In this document: one piece after another, positions 9,671 to 18,773 of the stretch
Layout of the letters: each line of letters begins with the position of its first letter
Numbering within the stretch: position 1 is the stretch's first letter
Source of the DNA: Cylindrospermum sp. NIES-4074
GTDB taxonomy: Bacteria; Cyanobacteriota; Cyanobacteriia; Cyanobacteriales; Nostocaceae
Reading direction: 5' to 3'
NCBI GenBank assembly: GCA_003994795.1
Contig: AP018269.1
Location: 868,001-932,000 of the forward strand
DNA: 64,000 nucleotides
Notes under the pieces: model-generated
What the model saw: only the letters and a program-made list of their open reading frames with translations
What the model was told of the DNA's origin: nothing
Databases searched by the model: none
Made by a program: the position numbers and the translations under genes

Positions 9671-9727
9671 TCCAGAAAAAATGCGATTAGCTACCCTGCA
9701 CCATCGCCTCCGGTGCAGGGTAGCTAA
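9671..9727 (-). terminator. Terminator downstream of the iron porin gene
   Basis: A 16-base perfect inverted repeat (9687-9702 and 9712-9727, left arm TTAGCTACCCTGCACC) with a 9-base loop is followed on the minus strand by a U-rich run (9675-9682 reads as A residues on the plus strand). It lies about 55 bases after the porin stop codon. Confidence 0.8.
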
Positions 9728-9782
9728 CTTTCCCTTGTTGTAGCAAACACATAGCGTGTTTACTACAAAACCATGACAGATT

Positions 9783-11441
9783 TTAGAAAGTGAAGGTTGT
9801 ACGCAGAGTACCTACATAAATCGTGTCGTTATTATCGTTATGTTCAGGATTGAATATTACCAACAAACCAGGGGTGACAAGAATATTGTCACTGACTTTC
9901 ACTTTATAGAGCGCTTCTAAATGATAAGACTCGTCTTTGTCCTTCTGCTCTACACCCGCAACCCTGTATTCACTGCCAGTAACTTTTGGTGGTTGACCAA
10001 AAATCAAACCAAGTACGTTACCCTCTGCACCAAAGTCTTTCAACCCAAGAGTAGCAGCCCAGTAGAATACATCTGCATTCTTACCTTTACTAGCACCAGA
10101 TTCAGAAGTGGCAACACTGTAACCAGCCCAACCACCAACAGTCAATTTAGAGCTAGGTTGGAAGCTAGCTTGAAAACCGTAGTTATTGGCTGAGGTAGCA
10201 GCCCCAGAAGCAAATGGTCGATTAACTAAGTCGCTGCCTGTGCTGCCAAACAAGTTAATGCCACTAGCACTATTTTGATAGGTATAAGCGTAGCTCAGAC
10301 CCAAATTTAAAGCTTTGTTGGGTTTGAAGGCCAGCTGACCGAATATGGTACTACTACCATCGAAGATCCCGTTACGATCAGCAGGCTCATTACCTCTGGG
10401 GGCAAGATAAGCTGCACTCAAGCTGAAAGGCCCGTTAGGATTAAAATCCAATGTTAAACCAGCACCACCAGAACCTTGACGGTAGATGGGGCTGAAACGT
10501 CCGTAGCGGCTAAGAGCACCTCTAGCAGAACTGGCAAAGTCAGGGTTAAAGACGTTAATGTTCTCATACAACTCAGCACCAGTAGCGTCAACCTTGACCC
10601 GTGCTGGCCCCAAGTTGAAAGCATAGTTGACTTTATCAACACTGATACTGTTGTCCGTGTTACCATCAAAACCTAAGCGGGTTTGGTTCGTACCAGTAAC
10701 AGTGCTATTCGGGGTAATGTTGCCAGCATTCAACCGGACTTGCAGTTTGTCTGAACCAGTGAAACTGCTTTCTAAGTTTAACCGCACCCGGTCAGAGAAC
10801 GTGGTGTTGCTGTTTAAGTCTCCACCACGGAGTCTATTTGAATTGTTTCTGTTGGGATCGTTGATTGATGACCTAGAGCCTAATGCTGCCCTATCCCCAA
10901 AAGCGTCAGATAAAGAAAAGATCGCTTCACCCCTTAGCTTGGTAGTGGTGGAGAATTGATTGGCTTCTAATTCAGAAGTGCGGGCTTCTAGAGCATCTAC
11001 ACGACCACGCAGAGTTGCCAATTCTGCGGAGAATTCTTCTTGTAGACGCTGTAGGGTGGCTAGGTCTTCTTTGCTTGCCAAGTCAGCGCTAGCTGTAGCG
11101 ATTAATTCGTTAACTCGGTCTAAACAAGCATTCAAACCAGCAGCAAATTCATAACGGGTCAAAGCACGATTTCCCCGGAAAGTGCCGTTGGGATAACCTG
11201 CAATACAGCCGTAACGCTCAACCAAAGACTGCAAAGCTTGAAATGCCCAATCTGTGGGCTGCACATCGGAAAACTGGGAAACAGATGTTACCTGACCAAT
11301 GTTATTAGACTCTTGGGACAACTGGGCAACAGTTGTTACTTGCTCATTAGTTTCAGCAGCCAAGGTACTGTTAGCAGTCAAAAAGGTAGCAGCTAGAACA
11401 ACTGGACTTACCTTTAACACATTCCAGAATAGTTTTGTCAT
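9783..11441 (-). CDS. Iron-uptake porin, SLH plus OprB-type barrel
   Basis: This is an outer-membrane porin of the cyanobacterial SLH/OprB type, a family implicated in inorganic iron and ion passage. It has a signal peptide ending near TLAAET, then one S-layer homology domain (FSDVQPTDWAFQALQSLVERYG to ALTRYEFAAGLNACLDRV). A short coiled coil rich in Leu and Glu follows (about residues 125-165). The remaining 390 residues form a beta-barrel region of alternating strands that ends in the aromatic residue typical of barrels (RTTFTF). I chose ATG 11441 over the GTG 18 bases upstream because a GAGG ribosome-binding site lies 8 bases before it. The gene is monocistronic with a strong terminator. 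Confidence 0.92.
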   Translation of the reverse strand: MTKLFWNVLKVSPVVLAATFLTANSTLAAETNEQVTTVAQLSQESNNIGQVTSVSQFSDVQPTDWAFQALQSLVERYGCIAGYPNGTFRGNRALTRYEFAAGLNACLDRVNELIATASADLASKEDLATLQRLQEEFSAELATLRGRVDALEARTSELEANQFSTTTKLRGEAIFSLSDAFGDRAALGSRSSINDPNRNNSNRLRGGDLNSNTTFSDRVRLNLESSFTGSDKLQVRLNAGNITPNSTVTGTNQTRLGFDGNTDNSISVDKVNYAFNLGPARVKVDATGAELYENINVFNPDFASSARGALSRYGRFSPIYRQGSGGAGLTLDFNPNGPFSLSAAYLAPRGNEPADRNGIFDGSSTIFGQLAFKPNKALNLGLSYAYTYQNSASGINLFGSTGSDLVNRPFASGAATSANNYGFQASFQPSSKLTVGGWAGYSVATSESGASKGKNADVFYWAATLGLKDFGAEGNVLGLIFGQPPKVTGSEYRVAGVEQKDKDESYHLEALYKVKVSDNILVTPGLLVIFNPEHNDNNDTIYVGTLRTTFTF

Positions 11442-11571
11442 GTTTTTACCCTCACTCACTCACACTTATCTATCCAAACCATTATAAATACCCCACTAAT
11501 TAAGGGGATTTACACACACATCACAGGAGGATTATACATTGTTTATGAGAATTTTTACAAGTCTATAATTA

Positions 11572-12174
11572 CTAATTTCTGGTTAATTTATTTGGTAGCC
11601 GCAGAATAAGACTACGTTTGTGACGTAATAGGGTTCCTGCCTCTACAAACTCCTGTAGTAGTCGAGTGATAGTTACTCTAGTTGTGTTTAATACTTCCGC
11701 TATTTCTTGATGAGTAATATGCAAATCAATCAGTTTACCCTGTTCTACATCCCGACCAAATTTTTCACTTAACCACACCAAAAATTGCCACAAACGCAGC
11801 GAAATTGGTTTCCGATGTACTATACTTAAAAGCTCTTCTGCTTGTTGGATGTGAGTTAGCAGAGCATTGATGTCTTGATTCCAGAGATGGGGTGGCACAA
11901 TGCTCACTTCTACACTTGTTAGACATTCAATTTGGTATGGTTTAATTCGGGATAAGGGATAGCCAATTAGATCACCTGCCCCCCAGTAACCTAGTGTAAT
12001 CAGTGTTCCATCTTCACTCCAGGTTAAAGTGCGAACTGCTCCGCGTTCCACACGCCAGAGTATGTCATTCCCTGGCAGAATTATTTCTCGGCGGGAAAAT
12101 ATTCTTTGGGACAAATGTTCGTTGAAGACGGAGTTATTTAGTGCAGCAGGGTCTGGGGTGCGTGTGGAATACAT
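11572..12174 (-). CDS. Crp/Fnr-family transcriptional regulator
   Basis: This 200-residue protein has an N-terminal cyclic-nucleotide-binding-like beta-roll (about residues 20-100, with LWRVERGAVRTLTWSEDG and GDLIGYPLS). A dimerisation helix and a C-terminal winged helix-turn-helix follow (about 145-195), with HITHQEIAEVLNTTRVTITRLLQEF as the recognition region. The roll lacks the usual phosphate-binding GE-x6-RSA motif, so cAMP binding is doubtful. The C-terminal HTH resembles those of NtcA-type and other cyanobacterial Crp proteins. It starts at ATG 12174. The neighbouring porin gene is on the same strand about 130 bases downstream, so it may be a target, but this is only inference. Confidence 0.85.
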   Translation of the reverse strand: MYSTRTPDPAALNNSVFNEHLSQRIFSRREIILPGNDILWRVERGAVRTLTWSEDGTLITLGYWGAGDLIGYPLSRIKPYQIECLTSVEVSIVPPHLWNQDINALLTHIQQAEELLSIVHRKPISLRLWQFLVWLSEKFGRDVEQGKLIDLHITHQEIAEVLNTTRVTITRLLQEFVEAGTLLRHKRSLILRLPNKLTRN

Positions 12175-12474
12175 GATGGCAGAGTTTAATTAATTGAGGA
12201 TTTATTGGAGGTATCCTGACAATTCATCACGAGCGAATCTCCCTTCCCATCATTGGTTCAGGATCAGTGTGATATCAGCGTAAATTTATCCTCAAAGATA
12301 GATTTAATTACATATTTGTTAAATTTAATTGTGAAAGTTTAAGAACAGGTAAGCTTTTAGTGAAATGTAAGTGAGTTAACAATTTTTTAATTATTTTGCC
12401 AGATAAACAATATTTTTTATGGGGAGAATACTGTTTAAAGTATTCAATAAGGTGCAAAAATAGGCATTAGTCAG
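12175..12474. other. AT-rich intergenic region upstream of the Crp-type regulator
   Basis: No gene is visible. The stretch is AT-rich, with several TTTAATT-type runs and a small inverted repeat (GAATACT/AGTATTC, around 12426-12445). It must hold the promoter of the minus-strand regulator. I see no operator that I can name. Confidence 0.5.
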
Positions 12475-12540
12475 GGAAAAAGCAGCAAACAGTAGAGGAC
12501 TGGCAAATGGGCGAATTGCCAAGCCTCTGGGCTACTGTTT
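12475..12540 (-). terminator. Terminator of the sphR-sphS-phoU unit
   Basis: A long imperfect hairpin has outer arms AAACAGTAG (12487-12495) and CTACTGTTT (12532-12540) and an inner stem TGGCAA/TTGCC. On the minus strand it is followed by GCTGCTTTTT. It lies 10 bases beyond the phoU stop. Confidence 0.75.
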
Positions 12541-12549
12541 TGCCCTTAA

Positions 12550-13218
12550 TTAAGTGCGTTGACCTGTGACGATGTATGCTACTCGTTGACCGATATTGGT
12601 CGCGTGATCTGCCATGCGTTCTAGACAACGAATTGCCAATGTTAAAAGCAAAATTGGCTCAATAATGCCTGGAACATCTCGTTGGTGGGCTAAAGCCTCA
12701 TAAAGGCGATCGTAGGCATTATCTACGGCGTCATCCAGATGCTTTAAACCTCGTCCACCAGCTGCATCCAAATCAGCTAATGCTACCAAGCTAGTTGCTA
12801 GCATTGCTTGTGCATGGTGAGACATGACTGCAATCTCTGGCAAAGAAGTATGAGGTGGATAAGGAAATATTTTAATTGCTATCTCAGCTAAATCCTTAGC
12901 ATAATCTCCAATCCGCTCTAAATCTCTTACCAGCTGCATAAAAGCACTCAAGCAGCGCAAATCTTGAGCCGTAGGTGCTTGTAGAGTCATAATTGCTGTA
13001 CAATCTGATTCTATTTGTCTATAAAAACGGTCAATTTTTTTATCTAATCGGGGAATTTCCTCAGCTGCTGTTAAATTACGGTTAAATAAGGCTTGGTGAC
13101 TAAGGCGAAATGATTGTTCTACCAAAGCTCCCATGCGTAGAACATCCCGCTCTAAGCGCCGAATAGCACGGGCTAGCTGGGATCTGTCAGGATTGGGATC
13201 ATAAAGGACAGCTTTCAC
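12550..13218 (-). CDS. phoU: Phosphate signalling regulator PhoU (SphU-type)
   Basis: PhoU couples the phosphate transporter to the sensor kinase and keeps the Pho regulon off when phosphate is plentiful. The 222-residue protein has two three-helix PhoU repeats. Each carries the metal-binding type motif: RDLERIGDYAKDLAE around residue 93 and CLERMADHATNIGQRV near the end. It starts at ATG 13218, 30 bases after the stop of sphS, so it is the last gene of an sphR-sphS-phoU operon. Cyanobacterial homologues linked to SphS are called SphU. Confidence 0.94.
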   Translation of the reverse strand: MKAVLYDPNPDRSQLARAIRRLERDVLRMGALVEQSFRLSHQALFNRNLTAAEEIPRLDKKIDRFYRQIESDCTAIMTLQAPTAQDLRCLSAFMQLVRDLERIGDYAKDLAEIAIKIFPYPPHTSLPEIAVMSHHAQAMLATSLVALADLDAAGGRGLKHLDDAVDNAYDRLYEALAHQRDVPGIIEPILLLTLAIRCLERMADHATNIGQRVAYIVTGQRT

Positions 13219-13247
13219 ACTTGTGTTCTCAAAGGTGAAGATATTGT

Positions 13248-14567
13248 TTAACTATAGTCTTGGCTTGGAGAGTTTGCCACGACTTCAGGAAGTTGGACTT
13301 GCATCCACGCACCACCAGTTGCTGGATGATTCATAGCTTTGATGGCACCACCGTGGGCTATAACTATTTGGCGGACGATCGCTAAACCCAAACCGCTACC
13401 TATAATTGCTGTGGTGGTGTTACTCTCTGGGAATGGGGAACGAGTGCGCGCTTTATCTCCTCGGTAAAATCGCTCAAACACGTGGGGTAAGTCGGCTTCG
13501 GAAAAACCAACTCCAGAGTCAATGATATTAATTTCTAAGTAATGAGAATTAGTATTACCCTGATCTGGGAGGATTTTTGCCTCAATGTGAATACTTGTAC
13601 AAGGGGGGCTGTATTTGATGCTGTTGTCTAGCAGGTTGAGAAATACTTGGTAAATGCGGGAGCGATCGCCTTTAATCCACAAATTTTCTGTGCCAGAATA
13701 GCTGAGAGTCAGATGTTGCTGCTGTGCCAAGGGTTCTAAAGTTTCCCACACAGAGTCAATTAGCGATCGCACTTCCACCGCTTCAAAATGTAACTGAATG
13801 GTGGGATTTGTCTCCATTTGAGTCAGTTCTAACCAGCTTTGCACCAAATTAATCAGTCGGTCAACTTCTTGCATCAAGCGGTTAACCCAGCGGTCTAAAG
13901 GTGGTTCCAAGCGGTGTTGCAGAGTTTCCACAACCAGCCGAATTGAAGTGAGGGGAGTTCTTAATTCATGAGCTAGATCAGAAAAAGAGCGATCGCGTTC
14001 TTGATTCATATCTAGCAGAGGTTGGCGATTTTCGAGAAACACTCCCACTTGTCCTTGAGGTAAAGGTAAACTAGAAGCCCGCAAAGCCAGTGATTTTAGT
14101 TCTAACACAGCTGCGGCATGATCATAAGAAGGATGAAACACCCATTCTCGCATTTGGGGTTTTTGGCGATCGCGAGTTTGCTCAATTAACTGATCAAGTT
14201 CATAAGACCTTACCAACTCCAGTAACAAGCGCACCTGTCCTGGTTGCCACCTTTGCAATTGTAATATTTCCTGGGCCTGCTGATTACACCACAGCAATTG
14301 ATTTTCTTCATCCACCTGCAAATATCCCAGAGGTGCAAAATCCAGTAGGTCTTGGTAGGTTTGCAATGACTGCTGCAAATCTTGCCGCTGCTGCTTCACC
14401 ATCGCAATTTCTTGACGCAAACGCGGAATCAGCGGTAGTCTTACCTTAACAGAGTGAGAAGTTAACGGTTGGAGTACTTGCCACAGGTAGCGGTTAAGTT
14501 GAACCTGTTGCCAAACCCAGAACCCAATGCCTACTGCTAAACCCAGAAAAAATCCCAATAAGAGCAT
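13248..14567 (-). CDS. sphS: Phosphate-sensing histidine kinase SphS
   Basis: The protein has 439 residues. One N-terminal membrane segment (residues 1-22) is followed by a PAS domain (about 75-185, with LLDFAPLGYLQVDEENQLLWCN). The HisKA domain has the phosphorylated His200 in FSDLAHELRTPL, and the HATPase domain carries the N box NLLDNSIKYSP (Asn315 region), DSGVGF and GSGLGLAI. This is the architecture of PhoR/SphS sensors that measure phosphate limitation through PhoU. It starts at ATG 14567, 53 bases after sphR. All catalytic boxes are intact. Confidence 0.94.
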   Translation of the reverse strand: MLLLGFFLGLAVGIGFWVWQQVQLNRYLWQVLQPLTSHSVKVRLPLIPRLRQEIAMVKQQRQDLQQSLQTYQDLLDFAPLGYLQVDEENQLLWCNQQAQEILQLQRWQPGQVRLLLELVRSYELDQLIEQTRDRQKPQMREWVFHPSYDHAAAVLELKSLALRASSLPLPQGQVGVFLENRQPLLDMNQERDRSFSDLAHELRTPLTSIRLVVETLQHRLEPPLDRWVNRLMQEVDRLINLVQSWLELTQMETNPTIQLHFEAVEVRSLIDSVWETLEPLAQQQHLTLSYSGTENLWIKGDRSRIYQVFLNLLDNSIKYSPPCTSIHIEAKILPDQGNTNSHYLEINIIDSGVGFSEADLPHVFERFYRGDKARTRSPFPESNTTTAIIGSGLGLAIVRQIVIAHGGAIKAMNHPATGGAWMQVQLPEVVANSPSQDYS

Positions 14568-14620
14568 TTAAATCGTTAGTTATTTTGTGTCTACTAAAAA
14601 CTAACAACTATATGCACCCA

Positions 14621-15373
14621 TTATCCGAATCGATAACCAAATCCTCTCACAGTTACAATATATTCTGGATGACTGGGGTCTTGCTCTAATTTTTCTCGCA
14701 ACCAGCGGATATGAACATCTACAGTCTTGCTATCTCCAACAAAATCCGGGCCCCAAACCTGATCTAGCAATTGCTCCCGCGACCATACCCGACGCGCATA
14801 ACTCATAAACAGTTCCAACAAGCGGAATTCTTTAGGTGACAGACTTACCTCTTGACCACGAACTAATACGCGACACTCTTGGGGATTCAATGTCACATCT
14901 TTATGTTTTAATACTGGCAGTTGTGGCAAAGCGCTTAAACGCTGGCGGCGGATGAGTGCCCGACACCTAGCCACTAATTCTCGCATACTAAAAGGTTTAG
15001 TGAGGTAGTCATCTGCTCCTACTTCTAAACCCAGAACTCTGTCAGTTTCACTACCCTTAGCACTGAGCATCAAAATCGGTACTGGGTTTCCTTGATGACG
15101 CAGCAAGCGGCAAATATCCAGCCCATTGATCTGCGGCAACATTAAATCTAGAAGCACTAAATCAAAAGGCAATTCTCCTGAGTTTGGCTCACAGCTTTTG
15201 AGATATTCCATAGCCGAACGCCCATCAGGAGCCGTTATCACCCCATAACCTTCCTCTTCCAATGCCACAACTAGCATTTCTCGGATGAGTTCTTCATCTT
15301 CCACTATCAGAATACGACTCGTTTGTCCGATATCCGCTCTGGCAGAGAACTTAGTCAATTCACTGGTATACAT
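14621..15373 (-). CDS. sphR: Phosphate response regulator SphR (OmpR/PhoB family)
   Basis: The receiver domain has the acidic pair EDEE, the phosphoacceptor Asp76 in LVLLDLMLP and the conserved Lys in YLTKPF. A C-terminal winged-helix DNA-binding domain follows, with LSPKEFRLLELF, VWSREQLLDQVWG and TVDVHIRWLREKL. The frame is open further upstream to a GTG at 15436, but that start has no ribosome-binding site and adds an unrelated tail. I therefore chose ATG 15373 (250 residues). SphR is known to activate alkaline phosphatase and phosphate uptake genes. The linked kinase and PhoU make the assignment firm. Confidence 0.94.
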   Translation of the reverse strand: MYTSELTKFSARADIGQTSRILIVEDEELIREMLVVALEEEGYGVITAPDGRSAMEYLKSCEPNSGELPFDLVLLDLMLPQINGLDICRLLRHQGNPVPILMLSAKGSETDRVLGLEVGADDYLTKPFSMRELVARCRALIRRQRLSALPQLPVLKHKDVTLNPQECRVLVRGQEVSLSPKEFRLLELFMSYARRVWSREQLLDQVWGPDFVGDSKTVDVHIRWLREKLEQDPSHPEYIVTVRGFGYRFG

Positions 15374-16003
15374 TGATATCACGCTTTTTGGGCTTTGCTG
15401 GTATCGATCGCAATTATTTGACTTCAGCCTATCCACGGTGGGAGGCTGGATTTATGATTGAATTGTAACATTTATCACAAAAATCAGTATATCATAAAAC
15501 ACATCAACTTATTCAGATGTGCAGTATTTTTGGTAGTTATGCAGATTTATCAGGAAAGGCAGAGGGCAGGAGGCTCCCAGGGAATGGTGACTGCTTGCAG
15601 TCCTCTGCCCGTGACCGTTCGCGTAGCGTTCCCGCAGGGTAGGAAGGGTATAAAACCCGTCTACACGACGCTTACAATTGGTTAGGGTTTGAATCTCCAA
15701 CCAAAATTGTTCCTTCTGCCCTCTGCCCTCTGCCTTCTTCTCTCAATGCCTGTGATTCTGTCTTGACAATAGCAGACATGTTGAGTATGCTCATTTAGTA
15801 CAAGGATACTATCAAGCCTCCACAGCACAAGACACACTTTGTAGACTGTAACCGTCGCCACAAAATGTGTATGTGTCTGCATTTTTCAGTATTTCCACTG
15901 CGTTACAAACGCTAATCTAAAAGTTACCCTGATGTCTGCATAGGGTCTGCTTTAGCGTGACTTGCTACCAGGTTAATCACCACCTATTCAAGGGAATTGA
16001 AAT
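15374..16003. other. Intergenic region with interspersed repeats between sphR and the filament-protein genes
   Basis: About 630 bases lie between divergent genes. The middle has purine/pyrimidine repeats of the type GGCAGAGGGCAGGAGG (about 15556) and their inverse CTGCCCTCTGCCCTCTGCC (about 15716-15735). These could pair over about 160 bases. The hairpin CGTTCGCGTAGCGTTCCCGC also occurs. Small frames here have no ribosome-binding sites and I do not call them genes. Confidence 0.55.
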
Positions 16004-16987
16004 ATGACTACAGTTGCAGTAAAAGACAGCAAACAACAACTAGTGCAAGCATTTCAACAAATTCGTGCAGAAAGGAAAAAACTAGAATCAAAAATAGCCA
16101 CAAAACAAGAAGAAGCAGATAAAGTTAAAAAACAAGAAATTTTAGCGGCAGCTTCTGCTTACACTGTTGATAGTATTGTTAAAGGTTTAGCTGATTTACA
16201 ATTAGAATTTGGCAGTATTGTCAATGCACTATCTGAGAAATTAGCGAAAGAAAACTCAAAATTAGATGAACTTGTCCAGGCTATAGAAGTTGAGACTCAG
16301 CGTCTGCAAGAACTTCAGCAAATCAGAGTTGTAGCGGACACTCTAGATATTTTAACTCAAGAACACCAAGAAAAATTAAGAATATTAGAACAAGATACAG
16401 CCAACAAGCGGGAAGCATTAGAGAAAGAACTTACAACTAAGCGGAAAGAATGGCAAAGAGAGCAAGCAGAGTATGAAGAAAAACTGCAAGCATACAATGA
16501 GTTATTAGCCAAAGAACGCCAGCAAGAACAAGAAGAATATCAATATAAATTAGAAACAACTCGCAAACTCAATACAGATAGCTACGAAGCCATCAAGCGC
16601 GAACAAGAACGAGAAATTGCCGAAAAAACTCAACAAAAAGGTAAAGATTGGGCAGAAAGAGAAAAAATCCTTACAGAACGTCAACCGCAATTAACTGAAT
16701 ATCAACAAAAATTGGCTGCATTTCCTACTGAACTGGAAGAAGCAATTAAGAAAGCTAGGGAAGAAGCAATTAAGGAAACCAGCCAGAAAGCTAAAATTGA
16801 GGCTGATTTATTTGAGAAAGAATGGGAATCTAGCAAACAGAATTATGAGTTAAAAATTCAGTCTTCAGAAGAGACAATTAAGAAACAGACTGAGCAGATA
16901 GAAGGAATTTATGCTCAACTCCAAACTGCCTTGAAACAGGCTCAAGATTTGGCAATGAGAGCTTTTGGCAATTCTGCGGCTAAATAG
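16004..16987 (+). CDS. lfiA: Coiled-coil filament protein, LfiA-like
   Basis: The protein has 327 residues and is almost entirely coiled coil, with very high Glu, Lys and Gln content and no membrane segment. A short non-coil region around residues 45-75 (SAYTVDSIVKGLADLQLEFGSIVNALSEKL) is shared with the next gene. The AAGGGA ribosome-binding site precedes ATG 16004. Position, size and arrangement beside divergent sphR match what I recall of Anabaena alr4504/alr4505, the heteropolymer-forming proteins named LfiA and LfiB. The name rests on that synteny and on coiled-coil character, not on an alignment. It probably assembles into cytoplasmic filaments with its neighbour. Confidence 0.72.
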   Translation: MTTVAVKDSKQQLVQAFQQIRAERKKLESKIATKQEEADKVKKQEILAAASAYTVDSIVKGLADLQLEFGSIVNALSEKLAKENSKLDELVQAIEVETQRLQELQQIRVVADTLDILTQEHQEKLRILEQDTANKREALEKELTTKRKEWQREQAEYEEKLQAYNELLAKERQQEQEEYQYKLETTRKLNTDSYEAIKREQEREIAEKTQQKGKDWAEREKILTERQPQLTEYQQKLAAFPTELEEAIKKAREEAIKETSQKAKIEADLFEKEWESSKQNYELKIQSSEETIKKQTEQIEGIYAQLQTALKQAQDLAMRAFGNSAAK

Positions 16988-17033
16988 TTATTTTGAACTC
17001 AAAAATTTTGCATTTCCAAAATAGAGGTTGATT

Positions 17034-18137
17034 ATGGCAGTCAAAAAACCAACTGATAAAAGCACCAAGGCAGAAATATTGCAGGCATATGAAGAATTAG
17101 CTCAAGAAAAAGCCACCCTCAAATCTCAACTTGAGCAAGCGCTGAAAGATAACAAATCTGTAGCCAGTCAACCTGTAACTCCTGTAATTAAAGAACAACC
17201 CAAAGCAGAACCAAAAACAGTTATGTCTCAGCCTTCTACCGTCCAGCAAAAAATGAATAATACAATTGAAAGCTTGGCGAAAATTCAGTTAGGCTTTGGT
17301 AGTGCTGCTAACGAATTATCAGAACAGCTAACCACAAAAGCTTCTAAGTTAGAAGAAATTAGTCAAGCTGTCGAAGATGAAATTCAACAATTAGCGCAAT
17401 TGCATAACTTGGAGATTTCCGAAAATATTTTGGATACTCTGATTCAAACCTATGAAGATAATGAAAAAGCTTATCAGGAAGAGTATAGCCAGCGTTATGA
17501 AGTTTTATCTCAAGAAGTTTTAGAGCAAAAAAATGCTTGGGAAAAACAACAACAGGAACATCAACGCACAATTAAAGAACGGAATGAGGAACTCAACAAA
17601 ACTCGACAACGAGACGCAGCAGAATATAAATATGATTTAGAACTCCAGCGTAAGTTAGCAAATGAGGAATATGAACAACAGCAGAAGAGATTATATAAAC
17701 TCCTAGAAGAATCGCAACAGGAAACAGACAAACTTTGGGCTGAAAGGGAGAAAACAATTGCTGAGAGAGAAAAGCTATTTGAAGAATCTAAAGCTAAGGT
17801 AGAAGCTTTTCCCAAAGAGAAAGAAGCAGCTATCAAAAAAGCTACGGAAGAAGGTAAAGGCATTGCTCACTACCAAGCTAAGACAAAATCTGATTTATAT
17901 GCTAAAGAAGTGGAAGGACAAAAGCGTTTTTATGAACAGAGATTGCAATCTCTAGAACAGACTATTAATAATCAGGAAGCACGAATTCAAAACCTGTCTA
18001 AACAATTAGAATCTGCTCTCAAACAGGTGCAAGATTTGGCTGTTAAAGCAATTGAGGGAAATTCAAATGTGAATTCATATCAGGCTATTAAGGAAATAGC
18101 TTTAGAACAGGCAAAAAGTCAAGTGAAGAATAAATAG
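17034..18137 (+). CDS. lfiB: Coiled-coil filament protein, LfiB-like
   Basis: This is a paralogue of the preceding gene, 46 bases downstream in the same direction. It has about 367 residues from ATG 17034 (MAVKKPTDKSTKAE); an in-frame ATT two codons earlier at 17028 is less likely. The N-terminal helix is followed by a Pro/Gln/Val-rich linker (residues 45-80), then the shared segment (NTIESLAKIQLGFGSAANELSEQL) and about 250 residues of coiled coil. The pair shares the block ending in SKLEEISQAVEDEIQQLAQL. Such paired paralogues suit a filament that needs both subunits, as I recall for LfiA and LfiB. No enzymatic motif is visible. Confidence 0.72.
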   Translation: MAVKKPTDKSTKAEILQAYEELAQEKATLKSQLEQALKDNKSVASQPVTPVIKEQPKAEPKTVMSQPSTVQQKMNNTIESLAKIQLGFGSAANELSEQLTTKASKLEEISQAVEDEIQQLAQLHNLEISENILDTLIQTYEDNEKAYQEEYSQRYEVLSQEVLEQKNAWEKQQQEHQRTIKERNEELNKTRQRDAAEYKYDLELQRKLANEEYEQQQKRLYKLLEESQQETDKLWAEREKTIAEREKLFEESKAKVEAFPKEKEAAIKKATEEGKGIAHYQAKTKSDLYAKEVEGQKRFYEQRLQSLEQTINNQEARIQNLSKQLESALKQVQDLAVKAIEGNSNVNSYQAIKEIALEQAKSQVKNK

Positions 18138-18773
18138 CATGAGGTTTGATAGCGTTTTTCGCTTGTAAACAATACAGCTTTACTTCCAATACGGTTCGGA
18201 GAAGATCCCCCCGCCTGCGGCGACCCCCTTAAAAAGGGGGTAAAAAAGTAAGTGTGTAGGGTGCGTTATGGACATTAATCCTAACGCACCGATAATCTAG
18301 TAATAGGATGGTGCGTTGCGTTACGCGACAACGCACCTTACCAAATAAAAGCCAATGTGAATCAGGTTTTTCGACTTGTGTGTACAGGGTAGCCTATAAG
18401 GAGAGAGGCTTTGAAGCTAAGTGGGGGTTAAGTAATTGGGCAAAATTAATTACACTAGGTTATTATGTAGGAAGGAATAGCATTTTTTTGTGAATCCCCT
18501 TTTAGCTGGTTTTTTGGCTGCTGTTTGCGCGGATGGGTAGGTGTAGAAAATCCAGGTTGAAAAAAAGTGCTTGTATCCCAATACCCGTCAGGCTTTCTGG
18601 CATTTTTATTAAATTTCGATCCGCGCAAACCTGGAAATGCTTGCTATATATGGGTTTTAGCCTTTTTTATTTTTTCCTCTCTTGTCAAGCGATCGCTGAA
18701 ATGGTACATTTATGATCGATCCGCGCAACCGCACCTTGAAAACTAAATACAGCTTGGGTTTCCGGCTCCCGCT
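18138..18773 (+). promoter_or_regulatory. CRISPR leader and upstream repeats
   Basis: These 636 bases precede the array. The first half has common hairpin repeats: GGTGCGTTA with its inverse (18259-18290), GGTGCGTTGCG with its inverse (18310-18337), and CCCCCTTAAAAAGGGGG (about 18225-18241). The second half is AT-rich and has the motif GATCCGCGCAA twice in direct orientation (about 18618 and 18718) and once inverted (about 18526). It ends GCACCTTGAAAACTAAATAC just before the first repeat. Its position at the end with uniform repeats, and the GATTGAAAC 3' end of the repeats, fit transcription of the array from here on the plus strand. Confidence 0.65.

Noticed and set aside
10454-11154. Several frames antisense to the iron porin gene
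   Set aside because: They are shadows of the porin gene, which has a signal peptide, SLH domain and good ribosome-binding site.
15458-15882. Several 60-75 residue frames on both strands
   Set aside because: They lie in the purine/pyrimidine repeat region between sphR and the filament genes and have repeat-derived composition.
18308-18715. Two short plus-strand frames of about 60 residues in the CRISPR leader
   Set aside because: They overlap hairpin repeats and leader motifs and have no ribosome-binding sites.
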